A DNA stretch of 64,000 nt, taken from positions 1 through 64,000 of the forward strand of contig NZ_LDRK01000018.1 of the NCBI RefSeq assembly GCF_001477055.1, written 5' to 3'. The position numbers and the translations under genes are program-made. Position 1 is the first letter of the stretch, and the number at the start of each line of letters is the position of its first letter. Below, piece after piece: positions 56,974-64,000 of the stretch. The notes under the pieces are model-generated. The model did not search any database. It was not told where the DNA came from and worked only from the letters and a program-made list of their open reading frames with translations. Origin of the DNA: Leucobacter chromiiresistens (GTDB taxonomy: Bacteria; Actinomycetota; Actinomycetes; Actinomycetales; Microbacteriaceae).

Positions 56974-57330
56974 ATGGCTGATCGAACACTCCGCGGAACG
57001 CGCATCGGCGCGACCAGTCTGCAGGGCGAGGAGGGCGTCGAGCTCTCCCCCCGCCGGCCGGTCGAGTACCTCACCGACCGCGGGCAGCGCTTCACCGTCA
57101 TGTTCGACGCAGACGCGGAACCGCCCGCCGAGTGGGTGGATCAGAAGAGCGGCGAGGTCGGGTTTCTCGACGACGAGGCGGGCCGCGCTGCGCGAGCCGA
57201 GTTCGAGGAGAAGGAGTCGTCGCAGCGCACGCCCTGGGACATGCTGATCGAGCGCCGCAGTCGCGAAGAGCTCGAAGAGCTGCTGGAGGAGCGGCTCCGC
57301 CTGCTGCGCTCCCGACGAGGCTCCGCCTAG
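56974..57330 (+). CDS. rbpA: RNA polymerase-binding protein RbpA
   Basis: Actinobacterial activator that binds RNA polymerase and the principal sigma factor and stabilises open promoters. 118 residues: N-terminal tail (MADRTLRGTRIGATSLQGEEGVELSPR), the RbpA core VEYLTDRGQRFTVMFDADAEPPAEW, and a C-terminal sigma-interacting helix RTPWDMLIERRSREELEELLEERL. It has no Cys, so it is a zinc-free form. AGGGGG precedes ATG 56974; a TACCCT -10-like box is at 56911-56916. The frame is open far upstream, but that extension is not RbpA. Confidence 0.96.
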   Translation: MADRTLRGTRIGATSLQGEEGVELSPRRPVEYLTDRGQRFTVMFDADAEPPAEWVDQKSGEVGFLDDEAGRAARAEFEEKESSQRTPWDMLIERRSREELEELLEERLRLLRSRRGSA

Positions 57331-57337
57331 CTGCGGA

Positions 57338-59032
57338 TCATCGGTGCACGGGGCGCCGCGTACGCACGAGTGCAGTGGCGCCGGCTGCGAGACCGAGCAC
57401 CCCGATGACCCCGATGAGCGTCGCCCCCGCAGCGCCGAACCGGAGCGCCGGGGTCGCGCCCGAGACGAGCGGCACCTCGGCCACCATCGCATCGCGCGTG
57501 AACGGCTCGAGCGCCGCGAGATCCCGCCCGTCCGGCGCGATGATCGCGCTCGTGCCGACCGTCGAGTCGTTGACCACGGCTCTCCCCATCTCCACGGCGC
57601 GCGTGCGCGCGATGGCGAGCTGCTGCGCGCTCTCGTCCGTTCTGCCGAAGTCGGCGTTGTTCGTCTGCGCGAAGATCACCTCGGCGCCGTCGCTCGCCAG
57701 CTGCACCGCCTGCGGGTCGAAGATGATGTCGAAGCAGATGGCGATGCCCGCGGACACCGCACCCGCCCGCGTCTCGACGTCGAGCGCTGCGGGCCGGGTG
57801 CCGGGCGCGTACTCGAGCTGCACGAGGTCGACGAGATCGGGAACGATCGCGTGGAAGAACGGGCGATTGGGCATGTACTCGGCGAAGGGAACGGGATACC
57901 GTTTGTCGTAGCGCGCCTCGGTCGGCCCATCCGGTCCCCACACGACCGAGCTGTTGCTGTAGGTGCCGTCGTCGTTCGCGAGGATCGTGCCGACGACGAT
58001 CGGCGCATCCGCGCGTTCGGCGAGCTTCGCCAACCGCTGATTGCGCAGCAGGTTGTCCGGTGCGCTGAACTCCGCACTGTTCTCGGGCCAGACGATGACG
58101 TCGACGGACTCCCCCTCCGCCTCCAAGCGGTCGAGCAGCTCCTCCGTCGCGGCGAAGTGGTCGCGGATCACGCCCCCGGCCTCGCGATCGTCGAAGATCC
58201 CCGACTTCGAGTTCCCCTGCACGGCGCCCACGCGCAGCGATCCGGTCTGCTCCAGCGCCGCCGCCGGCACGAGGGCGAGGGCGACGAGGATCGCGAGCGA
58301 CACGGCCGCACCCGCCAGCGACCGTCGCACCGGCCTACCACGACTCGAGATCCGGCTTCCGGCCCCGCTCGTGTCCCCGCTCCGCTCCGCGCTCTGCGGA
58401 GTCAGGGCGAGCGCGACCGGCAGCGCACCGGCGAGGGCGATCACAGCCGAGAGGCCGGCGAAGCCGAGCCAGGAGACGGCCTGCAGGATCGGCCCGTCGG
58501 CCTGCGTCGTGGCGAGCCGCCCCCACGCGAACCCGCCGTACGGCACGGCGCCCTGGAGCTGCTCCCGCAGCATCCACAGCGCAGCCACGGTCGCCGCCTG
58601 CGCCACCGCCCGCAGCACCGAGCGTCCCCCCGGCCACGCCGCCCGCGCGAGCCCGCGGGTGGCGACGGCGGCCGCGAGACCGAAGAGTCCGAACCACACG
58701 ATCATCACCGCGCACAGCGCGGCCCACGGAATCGGCCCGAGATACAGGGTGAGCCAGCTGATGTGCGGCATCCAGAATGCGGCGCCCGCAATGGCTCCGA
58801 GCGCGAACCCCCAGCGAGCACCCTGGTGCCACACTGCGGCGGCGACGAGTGCGACGGCGGGAAACGCGAGCGGCCACCAGCCCATCGACGGCGTCGCGGC
58901 ATCGAGCATGAGACCGCCGCCGACCGCCGACGCGACGGCGACGAGCCGGCGCAGACGCGGAGCCCCGGAATCGCCGACGCCGTCGAGCAGCGCGCCCGCG
59001 AACCTCCCGGACGTACGCACCGCCCCGCTCAC
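57338..59032 (-). CDS. lnt: apolipoprotein N-acyltransferase
   Basis: Adds the third acyl chain to the N-terminal Cys of lipoproteins at the outer face of the membrane. 564 residues: six to eight helices in the first half, then a nitrilase domain with catalytic Glu in WPENS, Lys in YDKRYPVPFAEYMP and Cys in AICFDIIFDP, and a C-terminal helix. GTG 59032 overlaps the helY stop (GTGA). Consistent with lipoproteins such as CtaC in the window. Confidence 0.93.
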   Translation of the reverse strand: MSGAVRTSGRFAGALLDGVGDSGAPRLRRLVAVASAVGGGLMLDAATPSMGWWPLAFPAVALVAAAVWHQGARWGFALGAIAGAAFWMPHISWLTLYLGPIPWAALCAVMIVWFGLFGLAAAVATRGLARAAWPGGRSVLRAVAQAATVAALWMLREQLQGAVPYGGFAWGRLATTQADGPILQAVSWLGFAGLSAVIALAGALPVALALTPQSAERSGDTSGAGSRISSRGRPVRRSLAGAAVSLAILVALALVPAAALEQTGSLRVGAVQGNSKSGIFDDREAGGVIRDHFAATEELLDRLEAEGESVDVIVWPENSAEFSAPDNLLRNQRLAKLAERADAPIVVGTILANDDGTYSNSSVVWGPDGPTEARYDKRYPVPFAEYMPNRPFFHAIVPDLVDLVQLEYAPGTRPAALDVETRAGAVSAGIAICFDIIFDPQAVQLASDGAEVIFAQTNNADFGRTDESAQQLAIARTRAVEMGRAVVNDSTVGTSAIIAPDGRDLAALEPFTRDAMVAEVPLVSGATPALRFGAAGATLIGVIGVLGLAAGATALVRTRRPVHR

Positions 59033-61329
59033 GAGGTGCTCGAGGCCTCGACGATGCCCCGCTTCACCCCGCGCTTCGCCTCGCGGGCGAGACGGGCGAG
59101 CTCGCCCAGGCGGTCGGGCTCGACGCCGTCGAGCGCCGAGGTCTCGCACGCCTGCGCCACCTGGTCGAGCAGGTCGATCGTCTGCTTCGCCCAGCGCACG
59201 AAGTCGCCCGCGCCGATGCCCGCCATCTCGAGCACCTGCTCGATCGGCCGGCCGGTCGCCCACGCGTACATCGTCATCGCGAGGCCGGCGTGCGGCATCT
59301 CGCCGCGGGGCAGGCGCGACCGCTCGGCGAGATCGTCGAGGCGCACCCAGATGTCGAGCACGCGGTCGTGCGCGGAGGCGAACGCCGCTCCCCCGGGCAG
59401 ACGCGGGTCGCCCTCGTCGTCGCGTCGCGGCTCGTAGCTCAGCACGCAGCACATCACGGCGAGTCCCGCGGCGTCGAGCCCCCGCCAGGCGTCCTCGCGG
59501 ATGCACTCGGCTACGAGCAGGTCGCGGTCGCCGTAGATGCGGCGGAGCAGGTTGCCCCACGAGGTCACCCTCGGATCCTGGGCACCGTCGGATTCCAGAT
59601 AGCCGAGCTCGAGCAGCTGCTCCACGACGCGGTCGAAGGTGCGCGCGATCGTGCCCGTGCGCGACGCGATCTGGCGCCGACCGCGCTCGACGCGGCGGCG
59701 CAGTTTGCGCGCGCGATCCTCCCAGCGCTTGCGATCCGAGCCCTGCGCCCGACGCGCCGCCGCGTCGTACCCCGCCAGCGACTCCTGCTCCGCGCGCAGT
59801 TCCCGCGCCTGATCCACGACTGCTCGATCCGCCTGGAACTGCGCGAACGAGAGCTCGAGCATCTCGCGCACATGGGCGCGGTCCATGCGCTGCAGCAGGT
59901 TGACCGTCATATTCGCGGTGGGGCGGAAGCTTGAGCGCACGGGGAAGGAGCGCGCGCCGGCGAGATGCGCGAGCGCCTCCAGGTCGACGTCGTCGCCCCA
60001 CACGACGACCGCGTGGCCCTCGTCGTCGATGCCCCGCCGGCCCGCCCGACCGGTGAGCTGCGTGAACTCACCCGAGGTGAGGGGCACGCGCTGCTCGCCG
60101 TTGAACTTGTCCAGCCGCTCGATAACGACGGCTCGCGCGGGCATGTTGATGCCGAGCGCCAACGTCTCCGTCGCGAAGACGAGCTTCACGAGGCGACGCT
60201 GGAACAGGCGCTCGACGACCGCCTTGAACGCGGGGAGGAGACCCGCATGGTGCGCCGCGACGCCCCGTTCGAGCCCGGCGAGCCACTCGCGCACGCCGAG
60301 CACGCGACGCTCCTCCTCGCTCATCCCGGCAACCTCGGCCCGGGCGATCCGACGAATCTCGTCGCGCTCCTCGCGGCTCGTGAGCGTGATGCCCTCCATG
60401 AGGCACTGACGCACCGCCTGGTCGCAGCCGTTGCGGCTGAAGATGAAGACGATCGCCGGCACCAGATCCGTCTCGTCGAGCGCCCGCGCGATGTCCGCGC
60501 GCGAGATGCGTCGGGTGCGCCGCACCGGCGGCCGGCCCCGGGAGCGCTCGCCCCGGCCGCGACCGCGATCCTGGCCGCGGTCGCCGTCGCGATCCCGCCA
60601 CCCGCCGCGCCGGTCGAGCGCGTACAGCTCCGGGTTCACCCGCCCGCCCGTCGCGAGCTCGCCGGCTCGATCGACGTAGAGCGGCAGCAGCGCGCGCGAG
60701 GTGAGCACGTGCTGATAGAGCGGAACGGGCCGGTGCTCCGAGAGGATCACGTCGGTGTCGCCGCGCACCGCGTGCATCCAATCGCCGAACTCCTCGGCGT
60801 TCGACACCGTCGCCGAGAGCGACACGAGACGCACGGCGGGCGGGAGATGCAGGATGATCTCCTCCCACACCGCACCCCGGAACCGGTCGCCCAGGTAGTG
60901 CACCTCGTCGAGCACCACGAACTCGAGATCGTCGAGGGCATCCGACCCCGCGTAGATCATGTTGCGGAGCACCTCGGTCGTCATCACGATGATCGGAGCG
61001 TCGGAGCGCAGGTTCACGTCCCCCGTGAGCAGCCCGACCTCATCCTCCCCGTACTCATCGCAGAGCTCGCGGAACTTCTGATTCGACAGAGCCTTGATCG
61101 GGGCCGTGTAGAAGATCCGAGCATCCCGCTCGCGGCGCGCGAGATACACCGCGAATTCGGCAACCGTCGTCTTGCCCGAACCCGTGGGCGCGGCGACGAG
61201 CACGCTGCGGCCCTCCTCGAGGCGCTCGCACGCGGTGCGCTGGAACCCGTCGAGCGGGTACTCGAGGCGCGCGGAGAACGCGTCGAGCGCGCTGCCGCCG
61301 GGCTGATCCGAGTGCGCTGCAGTGCTCAT
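59029..61329 (-). CDS. helY: Ski2-like DEVH-box RNA helicase, HelY type
   Basis: 766 residues. Motif I APTGSGKTT (about residue 49), motif II DEVH in LDEVHYLGD, motif III SLSAT, motif V TLALGINMPA, and motif VI QLTGRAGRRGID. Between motif III and the second RecA domain lies a charged Arg/Gly/Asp-rich insert (about residues 237-275, with GDRGQDRGRGRGERSRGR), likely disordered and RNA-binding. C-terminal helical (DSHCT) domain. ATG 61329 overlaps the tatC stop (ATGA). HelY next to tatC is typical in actinobacteria. Confidence 0.94.
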   Translation of the reverse strand: MSTAAHSDQPGGSALDAFSARLEYPLDGFQRTACERLEEGRSVLVAAPTGSGKTTVAEFAVYLARRERDARIFYTAPIKALSNQKFRELCDEYGEDEVGLLTGDVNLRSDAPIIVMTTEVLRNMIYAGSDALDDLEFVVLDEVHYLGDRFRGAVWEEIILHLPPAVRLVSLSATVSNAEEFGDWMHAVRGDTDVILSEHRPVPLYQHVLTSRALLPLYVDRAGELATGGRVNPELYALDRRGGWRDRDGDRGQDRGRGRGERSRGRPPVRRTRRISRADIARALDETDLVPAIVFIFSRNGCDQAVRQCLMEGITLTSREERDEIRRIARAEVAGMSEEERRVLGVREWLAGLERGVAAHHAGLLPAFKAVVERLFQRRLVKLVFATETLALGINMPARAVVIERLDKFNGEQRVPLTSGEFTQLTGRAGRRGIDDEGHAVVVWGDDVDLEALAHLAGARSFPVRSSFRPTANMTVNLLQRMDRAHVREMLELSFAQFQADRAVVDQARELRAEQESLAGYDAAARRAQGSDRKRWEDRARKLRRRVERGRRQIASRTGTIARTFDRVVEQLLELGYLESDGAQDPRVTSWGNLLRRIYGDRDLLVAECIREDAWRGLDAAGLAVMCCVLSYEPRRDDEGDPRLPGGAAFASAHDRVLDIWVRLDDLAERSRLPRGEMPHAGLAMTMYAWATGRPIEQVLEMAGIGAGDFVRWAKQTIDLLDQVAQACETSALDGVEPDRLGELARLAREAKRGVKRGIVEASSTS

Positions 61330-62177
61330 CGACGTCCTCTCGCGGGCCCGGAATCGCCCGTCCCGGATTCATGACCGGCCGTATCGTCGAGATCGTACTC
61401 GGCGAGCTCGGTCGCGCGCCGCTTGTCGACGCGGCGATCGTGGAGAATCGCGACGCCCGCCGCCGCGAAGTACAGCACGACGATGGGGGCGGCGAGCAGG
61501 AACATGCTCATCAGGTCGGCGGCCGGGGTGGCGATCGCCGCGAACAGCACGATGACGAGGATCGCGACCCGCCAGCTCCGAATGATCGACGCGCCGCGGA
61601 GCACGCCGATGAAGTTGAGCATCACCAGCAGGACGGGCAGCACGAAGCCGACTCCGACGGCGAGGAGCAGCTTGATGGCGAAGTCGAGGTAGTTGCGCGC
61701 CGTCAGGTAGAACGCGTCCTCCTCGGGCTGGAAACTCGCCATGAGGCGCACGATGTTCGGGAGGACGAGCCAGCCCGCGTACGCCCCGCCGAGGAACAGC
61801 GGCACGGCCGCGCCGATGAAGCCGATGCCGGTGAGCTTCTCCCGTCGCGTCAGACCCGGTGCGAGGAACGCCCACACCTGGTACAGCCACACCGGAGAGG
61901 CGATGAGCACCGCAATGAAGAGCGCGATCTGCACCTTCGTGTCGAAGCCGCTCGAGATGTCGCCGTACGAGATGATCGCGTCGCGTCCCTGCATCTCGAG
62001 GTCGTTGATCGGCTTGCGGAGCACCTCCCACACCCAGGTCGACAGGAACCAGCCCGCCACGAGGGCGACCACGATCGCCGCAGCCGAGATCAGGAGCCGC
62101 TTGCGGAACTCGACGAGGTGCTCTCCGAGGCTCATGCGCCCTTCGGAATTGCGCCGCTTCCGACCCCGCTCTGCCAT
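61326..62177 (-). CDS. tatC: Sec-independent protein translocase subunit TatC
   Basis: Receptor of twin-arginine signals. 283 residues, six helices: MSLGEHLVEFRKRLLISAAAIVVAL with the conserved EHL-x-E-x-R-x-R block, then VLIASPVWLYQVWAFLAPGLTRREK, which holds the cytosolic loop, and the later FxxxA helices. The acidic tail is short. ATG 62177 is 6 nt after TACACT, so apparently leaderless. The usual neighbour tatA is absent between pafC and tatC. Confidence 0.96.
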   Translation of the reverse strand: MAERGRKRRNSEGRMSLGEHLVEFRKRLLISAAAIVVALVAGWFLSTWVWEVLRKPINDLEMQGRDAIISYGDISSGFDTKVQIALFIAVLIASPVWLYQVWAFLAPGLTRREKLTGIGFIGAAVPLFLGGAYAGWLVLPNIVRLMASFQPEEDAFYLTARNYLDFAIKLLLAVGVGFVLPVLLVMLNFIGVLRGASIIRSWRVAILVIVLFAAIATPAADLMSMFLLAAPIVVLYFAAAGVAILHDRRVDKRRATELAEYDLDDTAGHESGTGDSGPARGRR

Positions 62178-62183
62178 TCGATC

Positions 62184-62189
62184 AGTGTA
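62184..62189 (-). promoter_or_regulatory. candidate leaderless promoter (-10) of tatC
   Basis: On the minus strand, TACACT, 6 nt (GATCGA), ATG 62177. Confidence 0.55.
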
Positions 62190-62212
62190 TCCCAGCGGCC
62201 TCGACGTCCGCT

Positions 62213-63202
62213 TCAGGCGCCGTACGCCGAGAGCGCTCGATCCGTCCACTCGCGGACGGCCGCTCGTGCGGATTCCGGCGACTCGATCTCGACGTCGCCC
62301 GGGAGCACCTGAACGAGCTGCACCGCGGTGCCCCGGTGCCACGCCTCGATTCGCACGCGGAGCCGCCCGTCGTCCGCCTGCTCAAGCACCTCGGGATCGA
62401 AGCCGGCGAGCTGCGCGAGGGCCGTCTCGGATACGCGGGCGATGAGGTGCGTCATGGCGGGAGGCCCCGCATCGGCGGCAGCGCCTCGGGTCGGGCGCGA
62501 CGCGGGAGCGTCGCCGAGGCGCTCGGAACCCGCCGCGGAGGCCCGGCCCACCGAGATGTCGCGCATCTGATCGACGCGGAACGTGCGGTCCGCAGCGCGA
62601 TCGAAGCAGTACGCGCGGAGATACCAGGTGCCCGATCCCTGGGTGAGCGAGCGCGGACGAACGGTGCGTCGGGAGTCCGAGCCCGAGGCATCGCGATAGA
62701 CGAACGCGACCGGGCGATCCGCCTCGATGGCCGCCACGAGCTGCGGCAGGCGCGCATCGCCCGGCCCCTCCGTCACCGACATGGGCGCCGCGGCGCCCGC
62801 GCCCAGCGCGGACCCGAGCTTCGCCGCGGTGGCCCGCGCGAGCTCGGCGTCCTCCGGTCCGAGCATCCCCGTGAGCGCCTGCAGACCCGCGATGAGCGCC
62901 GCCGTCTCCATCGGGGCGAATCGGGGTGCGTCGTCGACCGCTACCGTCCGCGTCAGACTCACCACATCCTGCTGCTCCAGCGCATCCCAGTCGATGTCGA
63001 AGAGATCCTCATGCTGATAGTTCAACGTCTCGCCGGGAACCCCCGCAGTGCCCAGGAATCGGACCAGGCTGCGCACCAGCTCGGGCGGAACCGAGAAGCG
63101 CTCGGCGAGCTCGGCGACGGTGGCCGACCCCGCATCGCGCAGGTAGGCGACGAGCGAGAGCAGGAACGTGACGCGTTCGGGGGCGAGGACCTGTTTACGC
63201 AC
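62213..63202 (-). CDS. pafC: WYL-domain transcriptional activator PafC
   Basis: With PafB forms the WYL-containing activator of LexA-independent DNA damage genes in actinobacteria. 329 residues: N-terminal helix-turn-helix (VTFLLSLVAYLRDAGSATVAELAERFSVPPELVRSLVRFL), a central WYL core with VAFVYRDASGS, GTWYLRAYCFDR and FRVDQMRDI, and a C-terminal extension (WCX-like). GTG 63202 has GGAGGAG upstream and overlaps the pafB stop by 8 nt. Confidence 0.92.
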   Translation of the reverse strand: MRKQVLAPERVTFLLSLVAYLRDAGSATVAELAERFSVPPELVRSLVRFLGTAGVPGETLNYQHEDLFDIDWDALEQQDVVSLTRTVAVDDAPRFAPMETAALIAGLQALTGMLGPEDAELARATAAKLGSALGAGAAAPMSVTEGPGDARLPQLVAAIEADRPVAFVYRDASGSDSRRTVRPRSLTQGSGTWYLRAYCFDRAADRTFRVDQMRDISVGRASAAGSERLGDAPASRPTRGAAADAGPPAMTHLIARVSETALAQLAGFDPEVLEQADDGRLRVRIEAWHRGTAVQLVQVLPGDVEIESPESARAAVREWTDRALSAYGA

Positions 63203-64000
63203 GGGCGGCTCCTCCCGGGCCGTCGCCCTCCGCCCCATCAGCGGCCGGGGCGACCGTCGGCGCGACCGCGCCCCCGCGCGTGCGGTGCACGTCGGCGATG
63301 CGGCGCAGCCCGGCCACGACCAGGTCGCGCAGCCGCTCCGGCTCGCAGACCGACACGTCGGCCCCGTATCCGATGAGCTCGGTCGCGAAGATGTGCGGAT
63401 CGAGCACGCCCACCTCGATCTCGCGGTGGTCCTCCGCACCGCAGCGCGCGGTTCCGGGCTCGTCGCTCGCGCGCGACAGGAGCCGCGCCTCCGCGATGCT
63501 CCCCCGGCGCACGCACAGGACCGCGCGCCGGTCGCTGCGGAGCCGCTCGAGATCGGCGACCGCATCGTCGATGCGCAGACGCAGCTCCGGGGCGACCTCC
63601 TCGGCGAGCTGCTGCACGCGCCCCTCGATGCGGGCGAGGAGGAAGGTGCGTGCGGCATCGCGCTCCAGATCCCACGAGATCAGATGCCAGCGGCCGTCGG
63701 CGCGATGCAGACGCAGCGGCGCCACCGTGCGCAGCAGCGGCTCGGAGCGGTCGGGCAGACGGTATGCGAAGCGCACCGTGCGCCCCGCATCGATGGCGCG
63801 CTGCAGGGGCGCCGCCGCCGCCTCAGCAGTGCCGAGCCGCGGCGCGATTCCGATCTGCTGCACATCGAGCCCCGCCCCGAGCGCTTCGAGCTTCATGGTG
63901 GCGCGCCGCGACTCCGCGCTCAGGCTCCCCTCGCTCCAGGCGAGGGCGGCCAGCCGCAGCAGCATGAGCTCCCGCTCGGAGAACCGCAGGTCGGAGGGGA
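63195..64000 (-). CDS. pafB: WYL-domain transcriptional regulator PafB, 5' part outside the window
   Basis: Partner of PafC; at least 268 residues, with the start and the helix-turn-helix beyond the right edge (the frame is open through position 64000, reading PSDLRFSEREL just inside it). WYL core RTVRFAYRLPDRSEP, GRWHLISWDLERD and FLLARIEGRV, then a C-terminal domain with HREIEVGVLDPHIFATELIGYG and an Ala/Pro-rich tail. Internal ATG codons such as 63965 are not likely starts. Confidence 0.9.
   Translation of the reverse strand, partial: PSDLRFSERELMLLRLAALAWSEGSLSAESRRATMKLEALGAGLDVQQIGIAPRLGTAEAAAAPLQRAIDAGRTVRFAYRLPDRSEPLLRTVAPLRLHRADGRWHLISWDLERDAARTFLLARIEGRVQQLAEEVAPELRLRIDDAVADLERLRSDRRAVLCVRRGSIAEARLLSRASDEPGTARCGAEDHREIEVGVLDPHIFATELIGYGADVSVCEPERLRDLVVAGLRRIADVHRTRGGAVAPTVAPAADGAEGDGPGGAARA

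Overview
The window is chromosomal, high-GC actinobacterial DNA, almost entirely housekeeping genes. RbpA, PafB/PafC, HelY, OpcA, DUF3043, DUF3099, the actinobacterial bcc-aa3 respiratory branch (di-haem QcrC, three-helix QcrA, CtaF) and the sufB-sufD-Rieske-sufC-DUF59 cluster all point to Actinomycetota. Gene content and order look most like Microbacteriaceae, possibly Leucobacter-like; genus is an inference. I see no rRNA, tRNA, CRISPR array, integrase, transposase or phage gene.

Layout. 0.3-1.2 kb (-): haem A synthase. 1.5-5.6 kb (+): SUF Fe-S assembly operon without sufS, sufU or sufR. 5.8-10.4 kb (+): oxidative pentose phosphate operon zwf-opcA-gnd-pgl. 10.5-12.3 kb (+): two tandem paralogous membrane proteins of unknown function. 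12.4-14.0 kb (+): ABC-F ATPase with a possible leader peptide. 14.1-16.6 kb (-): DUF3099, small zinc-ligand protein, SURF1 and a cutinase-like lipoprotein. 16.7-23.6 kb: FabG-like reductase, PEP mutase-like protein, SerB, ABC ATPase, L31 type B, exonuclease, hydrolase, TrmH-type methylase, PAP2. 24.0-28.0 kb: chromate transporter (-), TrpF and a BCCT carrier (+). 28.1-33.5 kb (+) is the most accessory-like part: a Tat-exported GH106-type glycosidase behind a LacI-type operator, an LPXTG wall protein and an M23 peptidase-like protein. 33.6-43.8 kb: trpD (-), then ctaE-qcrCAB (+) facing ctaC-ctaD-ctaF-GNAT-TetR (-) across about 0.8 kb with no convincing gene. 44-55.7 kb: erpA, DUF3043, then pyrD, nrdR, hisD, a methyltransferase, gltD and gltB (-). 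56-64 kb: SDR, RbpA, and the minus-strand run pafB-pafC-tatC-helY-lnt, with pafB cut by the right edge.

How it fits together. Respiration is the main theme: ctaA (haem A), SURF1 (oxidase assembly), ctaC/D/F/E and qcrCAB, plus Suf/ErpA for Fe-S clusters needed by QcrA and GltB/D. NADPH from zwf/gnd can feed GltBD and biosynthesis. TatC is consistent with export of QcrA and the Tat-signal glycosidase; Lnt with acylation of lipoproteins such as CtaC and the cutinase-like protein.

The most striking non-gene signal is a recurring promoter arrangement: a TANNNT hexamer exactly 6 or 7 nt before an ATG or GTG, with no Shine-Dalgarno, at about a dozen genes. This is what leaderless transcripts look like. 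In the serB/ABC-ATPase pair both start codons lie only 24 bp apart and the two -10 boxes overlap. I did not find a clear new defence system or mobile element; the strongest candidates for something undescribed are that divergent promoter, the ABC-F leader peptide, the tandem membrane paralogs with a homogenised 3' block, and the glycosidase/LPXTG surface locus.
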